Source: an uncultured Caproiciproducens sp.
GTDB taxonomy: Bacteria > Bacillota > Clostridia > Oscillospirales > Acutalibacteraceae
Length of the DNA stretch: 64,000 nt
Assembly: GCF_963664915.1 (NCBI RefSeq)
Contig: NZ_OY761810.1
Coordinates: 2,742,661-2,806,660 of the forward strand
Direction: 5' to 3'
Shown here piece after piece: positions 51,894 to 62,007 of this stretch; within the stretch, counting starts at the first letter, position 1, and each line of letters starts with the position of its first letter. A program made the position numbers and the translations under genes. Under the pieces are notes generated by a model that saw only the letters and a list, made by a program, of their open reading frames with translations, made no database searches and was not told where the DNA came from.

Positions 51894-52497
51894 TTTTCCG
51901 CTCCAAATACAACTTATTTTTCGCTATATAATCCGCAACCTTCGGCGGGACAAGCCCTGCTATGCTTTTTCCGCTTCGAACGGCATCGCGGACCATCGTT
52001 GACGAAATAGGAAGATATTCAATATTTTGGACGAAGGTTCTTGCTCCGTTCCGTTTCAAAATTTCCGCATAGTCCAAAAGAGGCTGAAGGCCGTCACTGC
52101 TGCGCGGAGCGGCGCAAAGAACCGCCAGTCTGAAAATGGTTTCCGCTTCATACCAGCTCTTCAACGTAAGGAACATGTCTTCGCCCGTAATCAGATACAG
52201 TTCGGAATTCGGATCAATTTTTTTCAGTTCCCGCAAGGTGTCTGCAGTATAACTGCGGCCCCTCCTTTTCAATTCCAGATTGCTTACTTCAAAGATGCTT
52301 TCTTCACACGCAAGGCGGCACATTTGAAGCCGGTCCTTTGAAGGGGCAAGGTTTTGTATCCGCTTGTGCGGCGGCTGATAGGTCGGTATCAGCAGCACCT
52401 TTTCGGTGCCCAGCAGCTTTGCAAACTGCTTTGCCAAATGAATATGCCCATTGTGAATCGGGTTGAAGGTGCCGCCGAATACGGCAATTTTCTGCAT
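51862..52497 (-). CDS. nadD: nicotinate-nucleotide adenylyltransferase
   Basis: A 211-residue NAD biosynthesis enzyme. GGTFNPIHNGHIHLA (residues 8-22) is the nucleotidyltransferase T/HxGH-type motif, and ISSTMVRDAVRSGKSI near 165-180 is the C-terminal ISST signature. It makes nicotinic acid adenine dinucleotide. It lies 19 nt after yhbY. Confidence 0.96.
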   Translation of the reverse strand: MQKIAVFGGTFNPIHNGHIHLAKQFAKLLGTEKVLLIPTYQPPHKRIQNLAPSKDRLQMCRLACEESIFEVSNLELKRRGRSYTADTLRELKKIDPNSELYLITGEDMFLTLKSWYEAETIFRLAVLCAAPRSSDGLQPLLDYAEILKRNGARTFVQNIEYLPISSTMVRDAVRSGKSIAGLVPPKVADYIAKNKLYLERKNEQNRLSGDY

Positions 52498-52516
52498 ATT
52501 TTCACCTTATATCATA

Positions 52517-52822
52517 TTACTTTTTGGATGCTTTGGGAAGTACAATTTTAGGTTCTTTTTCATTTTTGCGGTATAACACAAATTTAGAACCGATGACCTG
52601 CACTACCTCCGCATGTATCTGCGCCGCGATTTGTTCGGCAACTTCCTTGACTGGAACAGGCGACGTTTCAAGCACCTTCGCCTTTAAAATCTCCCGCGCG
52701 GTCAAAGCGTCATCTGCCTGTTTGATGATATCCGCGCCAATACCGGATTTGCCCACCATTAAAATGGTGTCAATATCATTTGCAAGGGAGCGGAGAAATG
52801 CGCGTTGTTTACTCGTAATCAT
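52517..52822 (-). CDS. yhbY: YhbY family RNA-binding protein
   Basis: A 101-residue CRM-domain protein. ILMVGKSGIGADI near residues 20-32 is the family's GKxG-type loop, with a basic C-terminus. YhbY assists 50S ribosome assembly. It overlaps the rdgB stop by one base. Confidence 0.92.
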   Translation of the reverse strand: MITSKQRAFLRSLANDIDTILMVGKSGIGADIIKQADDALTAREILKAKVLETSPVPVKEVAEQIAAQIHAEVVQVIGSKFVLYRKNEKEPKIVLPKASKK

Positions 52823-53403
52823 CAGTTGTGCTCCTTCATATGTTGTAATTGAGACGCAAACTCTCTGAGTGCGCGGCCGCGGTGGCTGATTTCATCTTTT
52901 TCCTGCGCGGTCAGCTGCGCAAAGGATTTTCCGTTCACCAGAAAGATCGGGTCGTATCCGAAACCGTCACTGCCCGCGGGTGCAAAGGCAATGGTGCCCG
53001 CGCACTCGCCCTCGGCGACAATTTTTGTGCCATCCGGATAAACACAGCAAATGGAACAGACAAACTTTGCCGTTCTGCTTTCCTGGGGGACATTTTTGAT
53101 CGCTCCCAGCAGCTTTTGAATCCGGACCGTGTCGCTCGCGCCTTCTCCGGCATAACGTGCCGAATACACGCCCGGCGCGCCGCCTAAGGCGTCAACCATC
53201 AGTCCGGAGTCGTCCGCAACAGCGGGCAGCCCCGTTTGCCGGCAAGCCGCATCCGCTTTTAAAAATGCATTTTCTGCAAAAGTCTTTCCCGTTTCCTCCG
53301 CTTCCTCAAGATCAGGTGATGAAACGGCTATATTGAGCGGCGTTAAAATGCGCTCCAACTCTTTTAATTTTTTCTGATTATGCGTCGCTATGACAAATTT
53401 CAT
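52822..53403 (-). CDS. rdgB: XTP/dITP diphosphatase (RdgB/HAM1 family)
   Basis: A 193-residue house-cleaning pyrophosphatase that removes dITP/XTP. ATHNQKKLKEL (residues 6-16), the SGLMVDALGGAPGVYSARYA segment near 67-86, and the C-terminal ISHRGRAL are diagnostic. It overlaps ftsY by 4 nt. Confidence 0.95.
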   Translation of the reverse strand: MKFVIATHNQKKLKELERILTPLNIAVSSPDLEEAEETGKTFAENAFLKADAACRQTGLPAVADDSGLMVDALGGAPGVYSARYAGEGASDTVRIQKLLGAIKNVPQESRTAKFVCSICCVYPDGTKIVAEGECAGTIAFAPAGSDGFGYDPIFLVNGKSFAQLTAQEKDEISHRGRALREFASQLQHMKEHN

Positions 53404-54320
53404 TCTTTATTCTCCCTTGCAAACAGACCTTCCGCAAATTCATCGGCATCAAATGGCTGGAGATCGTCTACCTGCTCCCCCACGCCGATGAATTTAACCG
53501 GAATCCCAAGATTTTCACGTATTGCAAGCACGACGCCGCCGCGTGCGGTTCCGTCCAGCTTTGTCAGTACAATGCCGGTAATACCCGCCGCGTTTTTGAA
53601 TTCACGCGCCTGATTCACGGCATTTTGTCCGGTAGTGGCGTCGAGCACCAGAAGCACCTCTTTGTCCGCATCGGGAAGCTCCCTGTCAATAATGCGCCCG
53701 ATTTTCGAAAGCTCGTCCATCAGGTTCTTTTTGTTGTGCAGCCGGCCGGCCGTGTCGCAGATAACCACGTCCGCACCCCTTGCTTTGGCGGCGGCGATCG
53801 CGTCAAAGACAACAGAAGCGGGGTCGCTGCCTTCGGACTGCTTAATCAGGTCCGCGCCGGAGCGCTCCGCCCATACCTCAAGCTGTTCGATGGCGGCCGC
53901 GCGAAAAGTATCTGCCGCGCCGAGGACGACCTTTTTTCCCTCGCTTTTCAGTCTTGACGCTATTTTCCCGATTGTGGTGGTTTTCCCGACGCCGTTTACC
54001 CCGATCACCAAAATCACCGAAGGCTTTGTGGAAATGTGAAGTTCCTCGCCGCCCCGGAGCATTTCGGCTACGGTTTCACGAAGCATACTGTAGATATTTT
54101 CCGGATTGGTGACACCCTTCTCCTTCACTTTTTTGCGAAGTGCGTCACAAATATGTTCTGCCGTGGGCACGCCGACATCGCCCATGACAAGCAGTTCTTC
54201 CAGTTCTTCAAAAAGCGATTCGTCGATTGAGGTAAAGGAGTGCAGCATGGACTCGACCGATGTGCTCATTTTGTCTCTTGTCTTCTTTAATCCCTCTTTT
54301 ATCTTTGAGAAAAAGCCCAT
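53400..54320 (-). CDS. ftsY: signal recognition particle receptor FtsY
   Basis: A 306-residue SRP GTPase. It has an N domain of four helices, GVNGVGKTTTIGK near 106-118 (G1), DTAGR near 190-194 (G3) and TKLDGTARGG near 252-261 (G4). It lacks the long acidic N-terminal region of enterobacterial FtsY, usual for Firmicutes. It guides SRP-ribosome complexes to the membrane. It is 29 nt after smc. Confidence 0.97.
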   Translation of the reverse strand: MGFFSKIKEGLKKTRDKMSTSVESMLHSFTSIDESLFEELEELLVMGDVGVPTAEHICDALRKKVKEKGVTNPENIYSMLRETVAEMLRGGEELHISTKPSVILVIGVNGVGKTTTIGKIASRLKSEGKKVVLGAADTFRAAAIEQLEVWAERSGADLIKQSEGSDPASVVFDAIAAAKARGADVVICDTAGRLHNKKNLMDELSKIGRIIDRELPDADKEVLLVLDATTGQNAVNQAREFKNAAGITGIVLTKLDGTARGGVVLAIRENLGIPVKFIGVGEQVDDLQPFDADEFAEGLFARENKE

Positions 54321-54349
54321 TTATGATATCTCCTTTATCAATGTTATTC

Positions 54350-57300
54350 TTACATGCCGAGCTTTGTTTCAATTTCGGATACCCGCAGTTCAAGCAGTTT
54401 CGATATTCCCTCGTCCTGCATGGTCACCCCGTAAAGCACGTCCGCTTCCTCCATGCTGCCGCGGCGGTGCGTAATCACAATAAATTGGGTATTCTGATTC
54501 ATGCGGCGCAGATACGAGGCAAACCGATCCACGTTTACATCGTCCAGCGCAGCCTCTATTTCATCCAAAACGCAGAACGGCGGCGGATTCACCTTCATAA
54601 TCGCGAAATACAGGGCAATTGCCACCAGCGCTTTTTCTCCGCCGGAAAGCGACTCCAGATGCGTAATAATTTTGCCCGGCGGCTGCACAGAAATATCAAT
54701 TCCCGAATTTAAAATATCATCAGGCGTACTCATAGCCAGCGCGGCAGTGCCCCCGCCGAACAGTTCCCTGAAGGTTTGCTGAAAATTTTCATTGATCAGC
54801 TGGAATCTGGTGATAAACAGATCGCGCATTTGATGCGTCAATTCGCCAATCAATTTTTTGAGTTCATCACGGCTTTTTTCAACATCTTCCAGCTGCGCCT
54901 TCATGAATTCATAGCGTTCTGAAACCTCTTTATACTCCTCGACCGCCGCCACATTGACGGAGCCGAGCGCTTTGATTTTATTTTTCAGCTCATTCAGTCG
55001 TTTTTGTGCCTGCGCCGCATTCTCTATTTGAGCGCCAATTTCTTCCGCTTCACGGCGCGTCAATTCATATTCTTCCCATAAGCGGCTGATTATTTCATCG
55101 TATTCCTTCTGCAGGTTTGCTTTTCGTTCCTCAAGACGCGCAAGCTCATGACCTATCTTTTCTTTTTCGGCAGATTTTTCATGTTCCTTCGCGCGCAGTT
55201 CCACCGAAAGCCGCTCGTATTCCATACGTTTGGCATTCAGTTCTTCAATCTGTACGCCGCATTTTTTCGCGGCATCCCGCAGTTCAGCGGCCTGATTTTT
55301 CAGTTCATCGGCCTGAACGGTCAGCGCGGCGCTGGCGGCCTGAACGGTCATAATTTCCTCATTCAGCGCGTCTGCTTTGCCTTCATGGTCAAGCTTTCTG
55401 CGCTCAATATCTTGGATACCCGCCCGAAGGGACTCAATATCTTTTTGCGCCGACAGACATGCCATGCGGATTTCCTGCAATTCGGCGGTCAGCTGATCGC
55501 AGGTTTGGTTTAATTCAGTGCGGTTGCCGCTGATTTGACTGAGTTCAGCCTGCAACGCAATCTGTCTTTCCGCAATTTCCTTTGCCTGACTCTGCGCGGT
55601 TTCCTGTGTTTTCTTTTGAAGATCGAGTCTGGCACCGGCAGTTTTATTTTCTTCATTCAAGGTGTCGCAGTCACGGGCGACCGCCGCCAAATCAGCAAGC
55701 GCGCGCTTGTGCTCGGAGTCGATTTTAAAACGTTCCTCCTGCGCGGCAGAAAGCTCCGCCCTGGCGGCGGTGAGTGCCGCTTCACAAGCGGAGACCTCTT
55801 CCCCGGCGGTTTTCAACGCAGCAGCGGCCGCTTCCGCTTTGGTTTGGAGCTCGGCTGCCTCCGCCCTGATCCGTTCGATTTCCACCGCACGGCTGAGCAG
55901 GCCGGAATTTTTAGCGAGCGAACCGCCGGTCAGCGAACCGCCCGTGTTGACCACCTGACCGTCAAGCGTAACAATGCGGAACCGATACCCGTATCGTTTC
56001 GCAATCGCAACGGCGCTGTCCAAATCCTCCGCAACGGCAATACGACCGAGCAGGGAATTCAAAATGCCGTTATATTTTTCATCACAGCTACACAGGCGGC
56101 CGGCGATACCGACAAAACCGGGACAATCGTCAAGCCCGTTTTCCTGCAGCATATTTCCCCTGATAGTGGTAAGCGGCAGGAAGGTCGCACGACCGGAATC
56201 GCGCTGCTTTAACAGCCGAATCGCATTTTTCGCGTCCTGTTCATTGCCGACAACAATATTCTGCATCGCCGCGCCAAGGGCTATTTCAATTGCGACGGTA
56301 TACTGCGGCGGTACCTTAATCAAGCGGGACACCGGTCCGTGTATGCCGCTGACCGTACCGCGTCCTGCCTCTTTCATGACAATTTTCACGCTCTGGGAGA
56401 ATCCTTCCAGATTGCGTTCCAGCTCCTCAAGCAGATGCGCGCGGCGGGAATGCTCCTGTGCGTCAAGATGGAGCGTATCGCTCTGCTGTTTAATAGTTTC
56501 CATGCGCTGACGGCGTGTGTTCAGCCGCATTTCATAGCCTTTGGACGAATTTGTCAGCGCGGCGATGCGTTCGTCGGTGTCTGAAATCATCTTCGCAGTA
56601 TCATCAGATTCTTTTTGAAGCTGCGATGCCTGCGTTTTTTTCGACTGTACGGTCTGTGCAATATCGGCAAGCCGAAGCTGGATTTCGGTGATAGAGGAAA
56701 CAGCCGTCATCTCCGCCACCTTTGCCTCCGTCGCCTGCGTGGTTAATTCGGCTATTTTCCGCGTATATTCGTCGATTTTTCCGGTCGATTCGCTCATGCC
56801 CTGACGGATTTGTTCCAATTGTCCGGAATATTTTTTTGTCAGCTCGTTTTTTTCTTCTATGTATTGTGTCTTTTGTTCAATCAGTTTCTTTTTTTCGTCT
56901 ATTTCGTTTCCCATGTCCTGGCTGGAAACGGCGCTTTGTTCAATTTCCCGCCGGATACGCTCGATATTTTCCTGATTATGAAGAATATCATTCTGCAGAA
57001 CCGACGCTTCACCGTCTTTTTTTGCCGCGTTTTCTTCCTGTCTGGCCGCTTCCTGGCGAATTTCATCCACTTTTGCGGTACAAGCACCGGATTCCTTGAA
57101 ATTCTCCTCTATCTTGGCGTCAATTTCTACAAGCTCCTGCTCCACCGCATCATGCTGACTGCGTGCAATCATGACTTTATCGTCATGCTCGCGCAGAATC
57201 TGGCCGGATTTTTCGAGCGTGTTGAGCCAAAGCCCGATTTCAAGCGTGCGCTTTTCGCCCGCATAGGCAAGGTACTGCTGCGCCTTATCCGCCTGTTCTT

Positions 57301-57916
57301 TCAGCGGCCCAACCCTGTCCTGCAGTTCCGTCAGGATGTCCCTCAGACGAAGGAGGTTGTCCTCGGCCTGATTCAGCTTGCGTTCGGACTCTTCCTTGCG
57401 GTAGCGGAAGCGGGAGATTCCCGCGGCTTCTTCAAAAATTTCACGCCGGTCTTCCGAGCGGGCGGCCACGATACTGTCGATTTTGCCCTGTCCGATAATG
57501 GAATATCCGTCCCTGCCAAGGCCGGTATCCATAAAAAGCTCATTGACATCTTTGAGCCGCACCGCGGCTTTATTGATCAGATATTCGCTGTCTCCGGAAC
57601 GGTAGTAGCGGCGGGTAACCGCCACATTGTCGCCGTCAAACGGGAGCTGGCGAAGCGTATTGTCGATATTCAGGGTAACTTCGGCAAACCCCTGCGCCTT
57701 GCGGACAGGGGTACCGCTGAAAATGACATCCTCCATCTTCGTACAGCGGAGAACCCGTATTGACTGCTCGCCCAAGACCCAGCGAACGGCGTCGCTGATA
57801 TTGCTTTTTCCGCTGCCGTTCGGGCCGACAACTGCCGTGATTCCATTGTCAAAGCTGAGAGTTGTTTTATCAGGAAATGTCTTGAACCCCTGAATTTCCA
57901 GTGATTTCAACAGCAT
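54350..57916 (-). CDS. smc: chromosome segregation protein SMC
   Basis: A 1188-residue ATPase of the condensin core. N-terminal Walker A GPNGSGKSNISD lies near 32-43. Two long coiled coils flank a hinge near 510-690. The C-terminal head has LSGGEKALVAIALYF near 1085-1099 and Walker B CVLDEIEAALDD near 1107-1118. Length is typical. Works with ScpA/ScpB, which are not in the window. It follows the radical SAM gene by 13 nt. Confidence 0.98.
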   Translation of the reverse strand: MLLKSLEIQGFKTFPDKTTLSFDNGITAVVGPNGSGKSNISDAVRWVLGEQSIRVLRCTKMEDVIFSGTPVRKAQGFAEVTLNIDNTLRQLPFDGDNVAVTRRYYRSGDSEYLINKAAVRLKDVNELFMDTGLGRDGYSIIGQGKIDSIVAARSEDRREIFEEAAGISRFRYRKEESERKLNQAEDNLLRLRDILTELQDRVGPLKEQADKAQQYLAYAGEKRTLEIGLWLNTLEKSGQILREHDDKVMIARSQHDAVEQELVEIDAKIEENFKESGACTAKVDEIRQEAARQEENAAKKDGEASVLQNDILHNQENIERIRREIEQSAVSSQDMGNEIDEKKKLIEQKTQYIEEKNELTKKYSGQLEQIRQGMSESTGKIDEYTRKIAELTTQATEAKVAEMTAVSSITEIQLRLADIAQTVQSKKTQASQLQKESDDTAKMISDTDERIAALTNSSKGYEMRLNTRRQRMETIKQQSDTLHLDAQEHSRRAHLLEELERNLEGFSQSVKIVMKEAGRGTVSGIHGPVSRLIKVPPQYTVAIEIALGAAMQNIVVGNEQDAKNAIRLLKQRDSGRATFLPLTTIRGNMLQENGLDDCPGFVGIAGRLCSCDEKYNGILNSLLGRIAVAEDLDSAVAIAKRYGYRFRIVTLDGQVVNTGGSLTGGSLAKNSGLLSRAVEIERIRAEAAELQTKAEAAAAALKTAGEEVSACEAALTAARAELSAAQEERFKIDSEHKRALADLAAVARDCDTLNEENKTAGARLDLQKKTQETAQSQAKEIAERQIALQAELSQISGNRTELNQTCDQLTAELQEIRMACLSAQKDIESLRAGIQDIERRKLDHEGKADALNEEIMTVQAASAALTVQADELKNQAAELRDAAKKCGVQIEELNAKRMEYERLSVELRAKEHEKSAEKEKIGHELARLEERKANLQKEYDEIISRLWEEYELTRREAEEIGAQIENAAQAQKRLNELKNKIKALGSVNVAAVEEYKEVSERYEFMKAQLEDVEKSRDELKKLIGELTHQMRDLFITRFQLINENFQQTFRELFGGGTAALAMSTPDDILNSGIDISVQPPGKIITHLESLSGGEKALVAIALYFAIMKVNPPPFCVLDEIEAALDDVNVDRFASYLRRMNQNTQFIVITHRRGSMEEADVLYGVTMQDEGISKLLELRVSEIETKLGM

Positions 57917-57929
57917 ATTCTCACCCCAA

Positions 57930-58928
57930 TTATTCTATCGTAAAACAATTCTCCCTCACACCGGAATCCCGCAGGATTTTCACAGAATATCCGAGTTTCG
58001 AGAGCGCAATTAAATTGCTTTTTTTCTGACCCGTTGCCTTTGAAACTGTTTTCGGGTTCACTTTAATTATTATACTGCTTTTGCGCGGCGGATTTTGCTG
58101 TAAGCACCCGGTAATTTTATGAAGCATACGCGCGCTTTCGCAGAGTTCGCGAAAAGCAGGATGCCACGGGCCGGAAAGCATGTCCCGCTCGAGTTCCGGT
58201 GAACTGTGCAGACCCAGACGAATGACCCTGATGCCCTGCTCCTCGAAGAAATCCAGCAGCTTAGCACAGAGCTGCACGGTTTCTTCCAGATTCAGCGTTT
58301 GGTATTCTCCTCTTAGGTATCTGTCGCCCAGTTTGGTCCCCCGCATGATGATAGTCGGATAGATGCGTATATTTTCCGGATGCAGCGCTGCCAATTTTCG
58401 CGCTGTCTGGTAACTTCCTTCGGCGGTATCACCGTAAAGCCCCGTCATCATTTGCAGGCCCAGCGTAAAGCCGTATGATTTGATCAGCTTTGCCGCAGCC
58501 TCAACCTGCTTTTCGGTGTGGCCGCGTTGGTTCATCCGAAGCACACGGTCATCCATGCTCTGCGCGCCGAGTTCAATCGCGGTGACTCCATACTTTTTTA
58601 AAAGTATTAAAATATCGTCATCAATATAATCCGGCCTTGTGGAAATTCGAATTCCCGCAAAAGTGCCGTCCTTTACAAAAGGCGTCGCCGCGTCTAACAG
58701 TGAAACCATGTAGTCTCGCTCTATCGCGGTAAAACTGCCGCCGAAGAAGGCAATTTCAGCATTTTTCGTATTGTCAAGCAGACTCTCCTTTGCGATTTGA
58801 ACCGCATCGACAACATTCTGCGGCGAAGGCTGAGTCAACTTTCCGGTAATACTGCGCTGGTTGCAGAAGCTGCATTGATGGGGACAGCCGTTATGGGGCA
58901 CAAAAATCGCTATGTTGGCATGTTTCAA
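57930..58928 (-). CDS. radical SAM protein, Elp3/YhcC-like
   Basis: A 332-residue protein with Cys15-x3-Cys19-x2-Cys22 (CPHQCSFC) for the SAM cluster and FFGGSFTAI near 64-72. The later TRPDYID and ELGAQSMDDRVL segments are shared with the Elp3-like/oxygen-independent group. Between rnc and smc it is a conserved Clostridia neighbour; a tRNA or RNA modification role is suspected but unproven. It overlaps rnc by 4 nt. Confidence 0.88.
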   Translation of the reverse strand: MKHANIAIFVPHNGCPHQCSFCNQRSITGKLTQPSPQNVVDAVQIAKESLLDNTKNAEIAFFGGSFTAIERDYMVSLLDAATPFVKDGTFAGIRISTRPDYIDDDILILLKKYGVTAIELGAQSMDDRVLRMNQRGHTEKQVEAAAKLIKSYGFTLGLQMMTGLYGDTAEGSYQTARKLAALHPENIRIYPTIIMRGTKLGDRYLRGEYQTLNLEETVQLCAKLLDFFEEQGIRVIRLGLHSSPELERDMLSGPWHPAFRELCESARMLHKITGCLQQNPPRKSSIIIKVNPKTVSKATGQKKSNLIALSKLGYSVKILRDSGVRENCFTIE

Positions 58929-59599
58929 TAACCCATCAGCTCCATTGCTTCGCGGGCAGCCTGCTGCTCGGCTTCTTTTTTACTGCGCCCGCCGCCCTTG
59001 CCGATTACGTTGCTGTTCAGATGAACTTCAACGGTAAAGTGCTTATCATGGTCGGGACCGCTTTCTCCTATCAGCACATATTCAAGATGTTCTTCCGGAT
59101 TTTGCTGAATAATCTCCTGAAGAGCTGTTTTATAGTCTTTAAAAGTCTTTGGCTTGGCAGTCTGCAGCAGAGGCAGTACAAAACGCAGAATGAACGCCCG
59201 CGCCTCTTCCATGCCGCCGTCAAGATAGATTGCGGCAATGATGGACTCGAACGCGTCGGCCAGAATGGACGAACGGGTACGCCCGCCCGAATTTTGTTCC
59301 CCATGGCTCAAAAGCAGGTACTTCCCGATATCCATCTGCGTGGAAAATCCGCAACAGGCTTTTTCACAAACCAGCGCGGCTCTCTTTTTGGTGAGATCCC
59401 CCTCCGGTAAATCCGGAAATTGCTTGAACAAATAGTCGGCTACAACCAGTCCTAAAATAGAATCCCCCAGAAACTCCAGCCGTTCGTTGCTGCCGCCCGT
59501 CACCCGCGTTTCATTTGCAAAGGACGAGTGGGTCAGCGCCGTTTTCAAATAGCTCTGATTCTTAAAATAATATCCTAATTTATCTTCTAATTCTTTCAT
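58925..59599 (-). CDS. rnc: ribonuclease III
   Basis: A 224-residue enzyme for double-stranded RNA. The signature NERLEFLGDSILGLVV near 38-53 contains the metal-binding Glu/Asp residues, with a second site near 108-119 (DAFESIIAAIYL). A C-terminal dsRNA-binding domain ends GGGRSKKEAEQQAAREAM. ATG at 59599 is preferred with GGAG 9 nt upstream; TTG at 59614 is an alternative. It follows plsX directly; no acpP lies between. Confidence 0.96.
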   Translation of the reverse strand: MKELEDKLGYYFKNQSYLKTALTHSSFANETRVTGGSNERLEFLGDSILGLVVADYLFKQFPDLPEGDLTKKRAALVCEKACCGFSTQMDIGKYLLLSHGEQNSGGRTRSSILADAFESIIAAIYLDGGMEEARAFILRFVLPLLQTAKPKTFKDYKTALQEIIQQNPEEHLEYVLIGESGPDHDKHFTVEVHLNSNVIGKGGGRSKKEAEQQAAREAMELMGY

Positions 59600-59638
59600 A
59601 TACTCACGCTCCAATAAAGCGAATTTAGAATTACTCTG

Positions 59639-60664
59639 CTAAGCTTCAGCGTCGGCTGTTTTTACGGAATTTTCTTTATAGCTCTCGATAGAACTCGCAA
59701 TTTCGCTGACAACATCGCCGGAAACATAGGCTTTTAAAAGGCGCAGCGCGTTATAAAAGGTTTTTGCTTTCGCGCTTCCATGAGCCTTAAACACCGGCTT
59801 GGCGCAGCCCATCAGCGGAGCGCCGCCGTATTCGTTGTAATCCATTGTCTTTTGAAGGGCTTTTATGTCCTTTAAAACAATCGCCGCAGCAAGCTTATTC
59901 AGCGAGTTTTTCGTAAAGATCTTTTTTAGCTTGCCCATTAGGAGGATGGCTACCCCCTCATATGTCTTTAAAATGGAATTTCCTGTAAAACCGTCAGCCA
60001 CGATTACATCGCCGGCATCAAGCGGGATGTCGCGCGCTTCAATATTGCCGATAAAATTGAGACTGGAATTTTTCAGCATCTCAAAAGCCTCATGCTGAAG
60101 AACACCGCCTTTATGTTCTTCTGTACCGATATTGGCAAGAGCGACCCGCGGATTATGAATATCCATCACTTTCTGCATATAAATGGAGCCCATAACGCCA
60201 AACTGACGAAGCATATCCGCCTTGCAGTCCACATTCGCGCCGCAGTCAATCAGCATGAAGCAGCCTTCTTTTTTGGGCATGACCGGCGCAAAGGCAATTC
60301 GTTTGATTCCTTTGATTCTTTTGACAATCAAGGTTGCGCCGACAACCAAAGCACCGCTGTTTCCCGCGGAAATAAAGGCGTCGCCGTCCCCCGCCGTCAG
60401 TCTGCGCAGGCCTTCCGCCATGGATGAATTTGACTTGGATTTCATAATTTCACCGGCGTGCTCCTCCATGGTAATCACGTCCGGCACATCGATAATCTGC
60501 ATGCGGTTCAGAGAAATTTCATTTTTCTTTGCCACCTGTCGGATTTGATCTTCGCGCCCGGTCAGCAGGATGTCCATATCCAGTTCCCGAACGGCCTGCG
60601 CACAGCCTTTTAATATTTCGAGGGGGGCATTGTCGCCTCCAAAAGCATCAACTATGATTTTCAT
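59639..60664 (-). CDS. plsX: phosphate acyltransferase PlsX
   Basis: A 341-residue enzyme that makes acyl-phosphate from acyl-ACP for phospholipid synthesis. DAFGGDNAPLEILKG (residues 6-20), SAGNSGALVVGA near 98-109, and IGNIEARDIP near 198-207 are diagnostic. ATG at 60664 follows GAGGTG. acpP and fab genes, often adjacent, are not here. Confidence 0.96.
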   Translation of the reverse strand: MKIIVDAFGGDNAPLEILKGCAQAVRELDMDILLTGREDQIRQVAKKNEISLNRMQIIDVPDVITMEEHAGEIMKSKSNSSMAEGLRRLTAGDGDAFISAGNSGALVVGATLIVKRIKGIKRIAFAPVMPKKEGCFMLIDCGANVDCKADMLRQFGVMGSIYMQKVMDIHNPRVALANIGTEEHKGGVLQHEAFEMLKNSSLNFIGNIEARDIPLDAGDVIVADGFTGNSILKTYEGVAILLMGKLKKIFTKNSLNKLAAAIVLKDIKALQKTMDYNEYGGAPLMGCAKPVFKAHGSAKAKTFYNALRLLKAYVSGDVVSEIASSIESYKENSVKTADAEA

Positions 60665-60693
60665 TTGAAACACCTCAATTTTTAAAGCAGTCT

Positions 60694-62007
60694 TTATCGT
60701 TGATTTTCTATCAGGATGTTTTGTAAATCCAACAGGGAACGGGCTGAAAATGCGGCATAACGTTCTTTTTTATCACGGATGTGCGGTTCAATCGGCGGCA
60801 TGACACCAAAATTGGCTCCCATTGGCTGAAAGTCCGTCTCACTGCCGTTTGCCACATAACAACTCAGCGCGCCGATCATGGTCGTATCCGGCAAAATCAG
60901 CGTGCTCTGTCCGTTCAGGCGACGAACCGCATTGATGCCTGCCATAATACCCGATGAAGCGGATTCCATATATCCCTCCACGCCTGTAATCTGGCCGGCG
61001 AAAAAGAGGTTCGGCTTTTCGCGCAGACTGTAATCGGAAGAAAGCACCTTGGGGGAGTTCAGAAAAGTATTGCGGTGCATCACTCCGTACCGGAAATATT
61101 CGGCGTTCTCAAGACCCGGTATCATTCCAAAAACACGTTTTTGCTCTCCGAATTTCAGGTTTGTCTGAAAGCCGACCAAATTGTACAGCGTACCGTGCTG
61201 ATCCTCGCGCCTCAGCTGCACGACCGCCCACGGGCGATGGCCCGTTTTCGGATCACGCAGGCCGACGGGCTTGAGCGGGCCAAAACGCAGGGTGTCCGGT
61301 CCGCGCTGCCCCATCACCTCGACCGGCATGCAGCCTTCATAGACCTTTGGATCGGCAGCGTCAAAATCGTGTATGGGCGCACGCTCGGCCGAAACCAGCG
61401 CGGCATAAAAGCACTCATATTCCACTTTGTTCATCGGACAGTTAAGATAAGCGTCATCCCCACCCTTGTCATAGCGGGATGCGGCGAAAACTTTATCCAT
61501 ATCAAGGCTCTCGGCAGCCACAATCGGAGCGGCGGCGTCAAAAAAGCTGAGGCTTCCGCCGCAGAGCGCGGCAATTTTCCCGGCAAGCGTATCGGCGGTA
61601 AGGGGGCCCGTTGCAATGACGGTAATTCCGTCCTCCGGTATTTCCTTAATCTCTTCATGATGGATATGAATGAGCGGATTGTCCGATATTCTTTGCGTGG
61701 CGGTTTCTGAAAAATTGTTTCGGTCAACCGCTAGCGCACCACCCGCAGGTACGCGGCAAACATCCGCACACTGCATCAGCAGAGAACCAAGCAGCCGCAT
61801 TTCTTCTTTTAACAGACCGGCTGCACTTTCAACGCGTTCAGCCTTGAGTGAATTGGAACAAATCAGTTCAGCAAAATTCGGGCTGTGATGCGCAGGAGAA
61901 TACCTGATCGGCTTCATTTCATAAAGTTCGACTTCTACTCCTGTCCGCGCAATCTGCCATGCGGCCTCACATCCGGCAAGGCCCGCACCAAAAACTCTGA
62001 TACTCAT
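60694..62007 (-). CDS. trmFO: tRNA m5U54 methyltransferase TrmFO (FAD/folate-dependent)
   Basis: A 437-residue FAD protein that methylates U54 of tRNA using methylene-THF. GAGLAGCEAAW (residues 7-17) is the FAD-binding start; LICSNSLKAERVE near 48-60 and FFAGQITGVEGYMESASSG near 336-354 are family marks. It overlaps topA by 4 nt. Confidence 0.95.
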   Translation of the reverse strand: MSIRVFGAGLAGCEAAWQIARTGVEVELYEMKPIRYSPAHHSPNFAELICSNSLKAERVESAAGLLKEEMRLLGSLLMQCADVCRVPAGGALAVDRNNFSETATQRISDNPLIHIHHEEIKEIPEDGITVIATGPLTADTLAGKIAALCGGSLSFFDAAAPIVAAESLDMDKVFAASRYDKGGDDAYLNCPMNKVEYECFYAALVSAERAPIHDFDAADPKVYEGCMPVEVMGQRGPDTLRFGPLKPVGLRDPKTGHRPWAVVQLRREDQHGTLYNLVGFQTNLKFGEQKRVFGMIPGLENAEYFRYGVMHRNTFLNSPKVLSSDYSLREKPNLFFAGQITGVEGYMESASSGIMAGINAVRRLNGQSTLILPDTTMIGALSCYVANGSETDFQPMGANFGVMPPIEPHIRDKKERYAAFSARSLLDLQNILIENQR

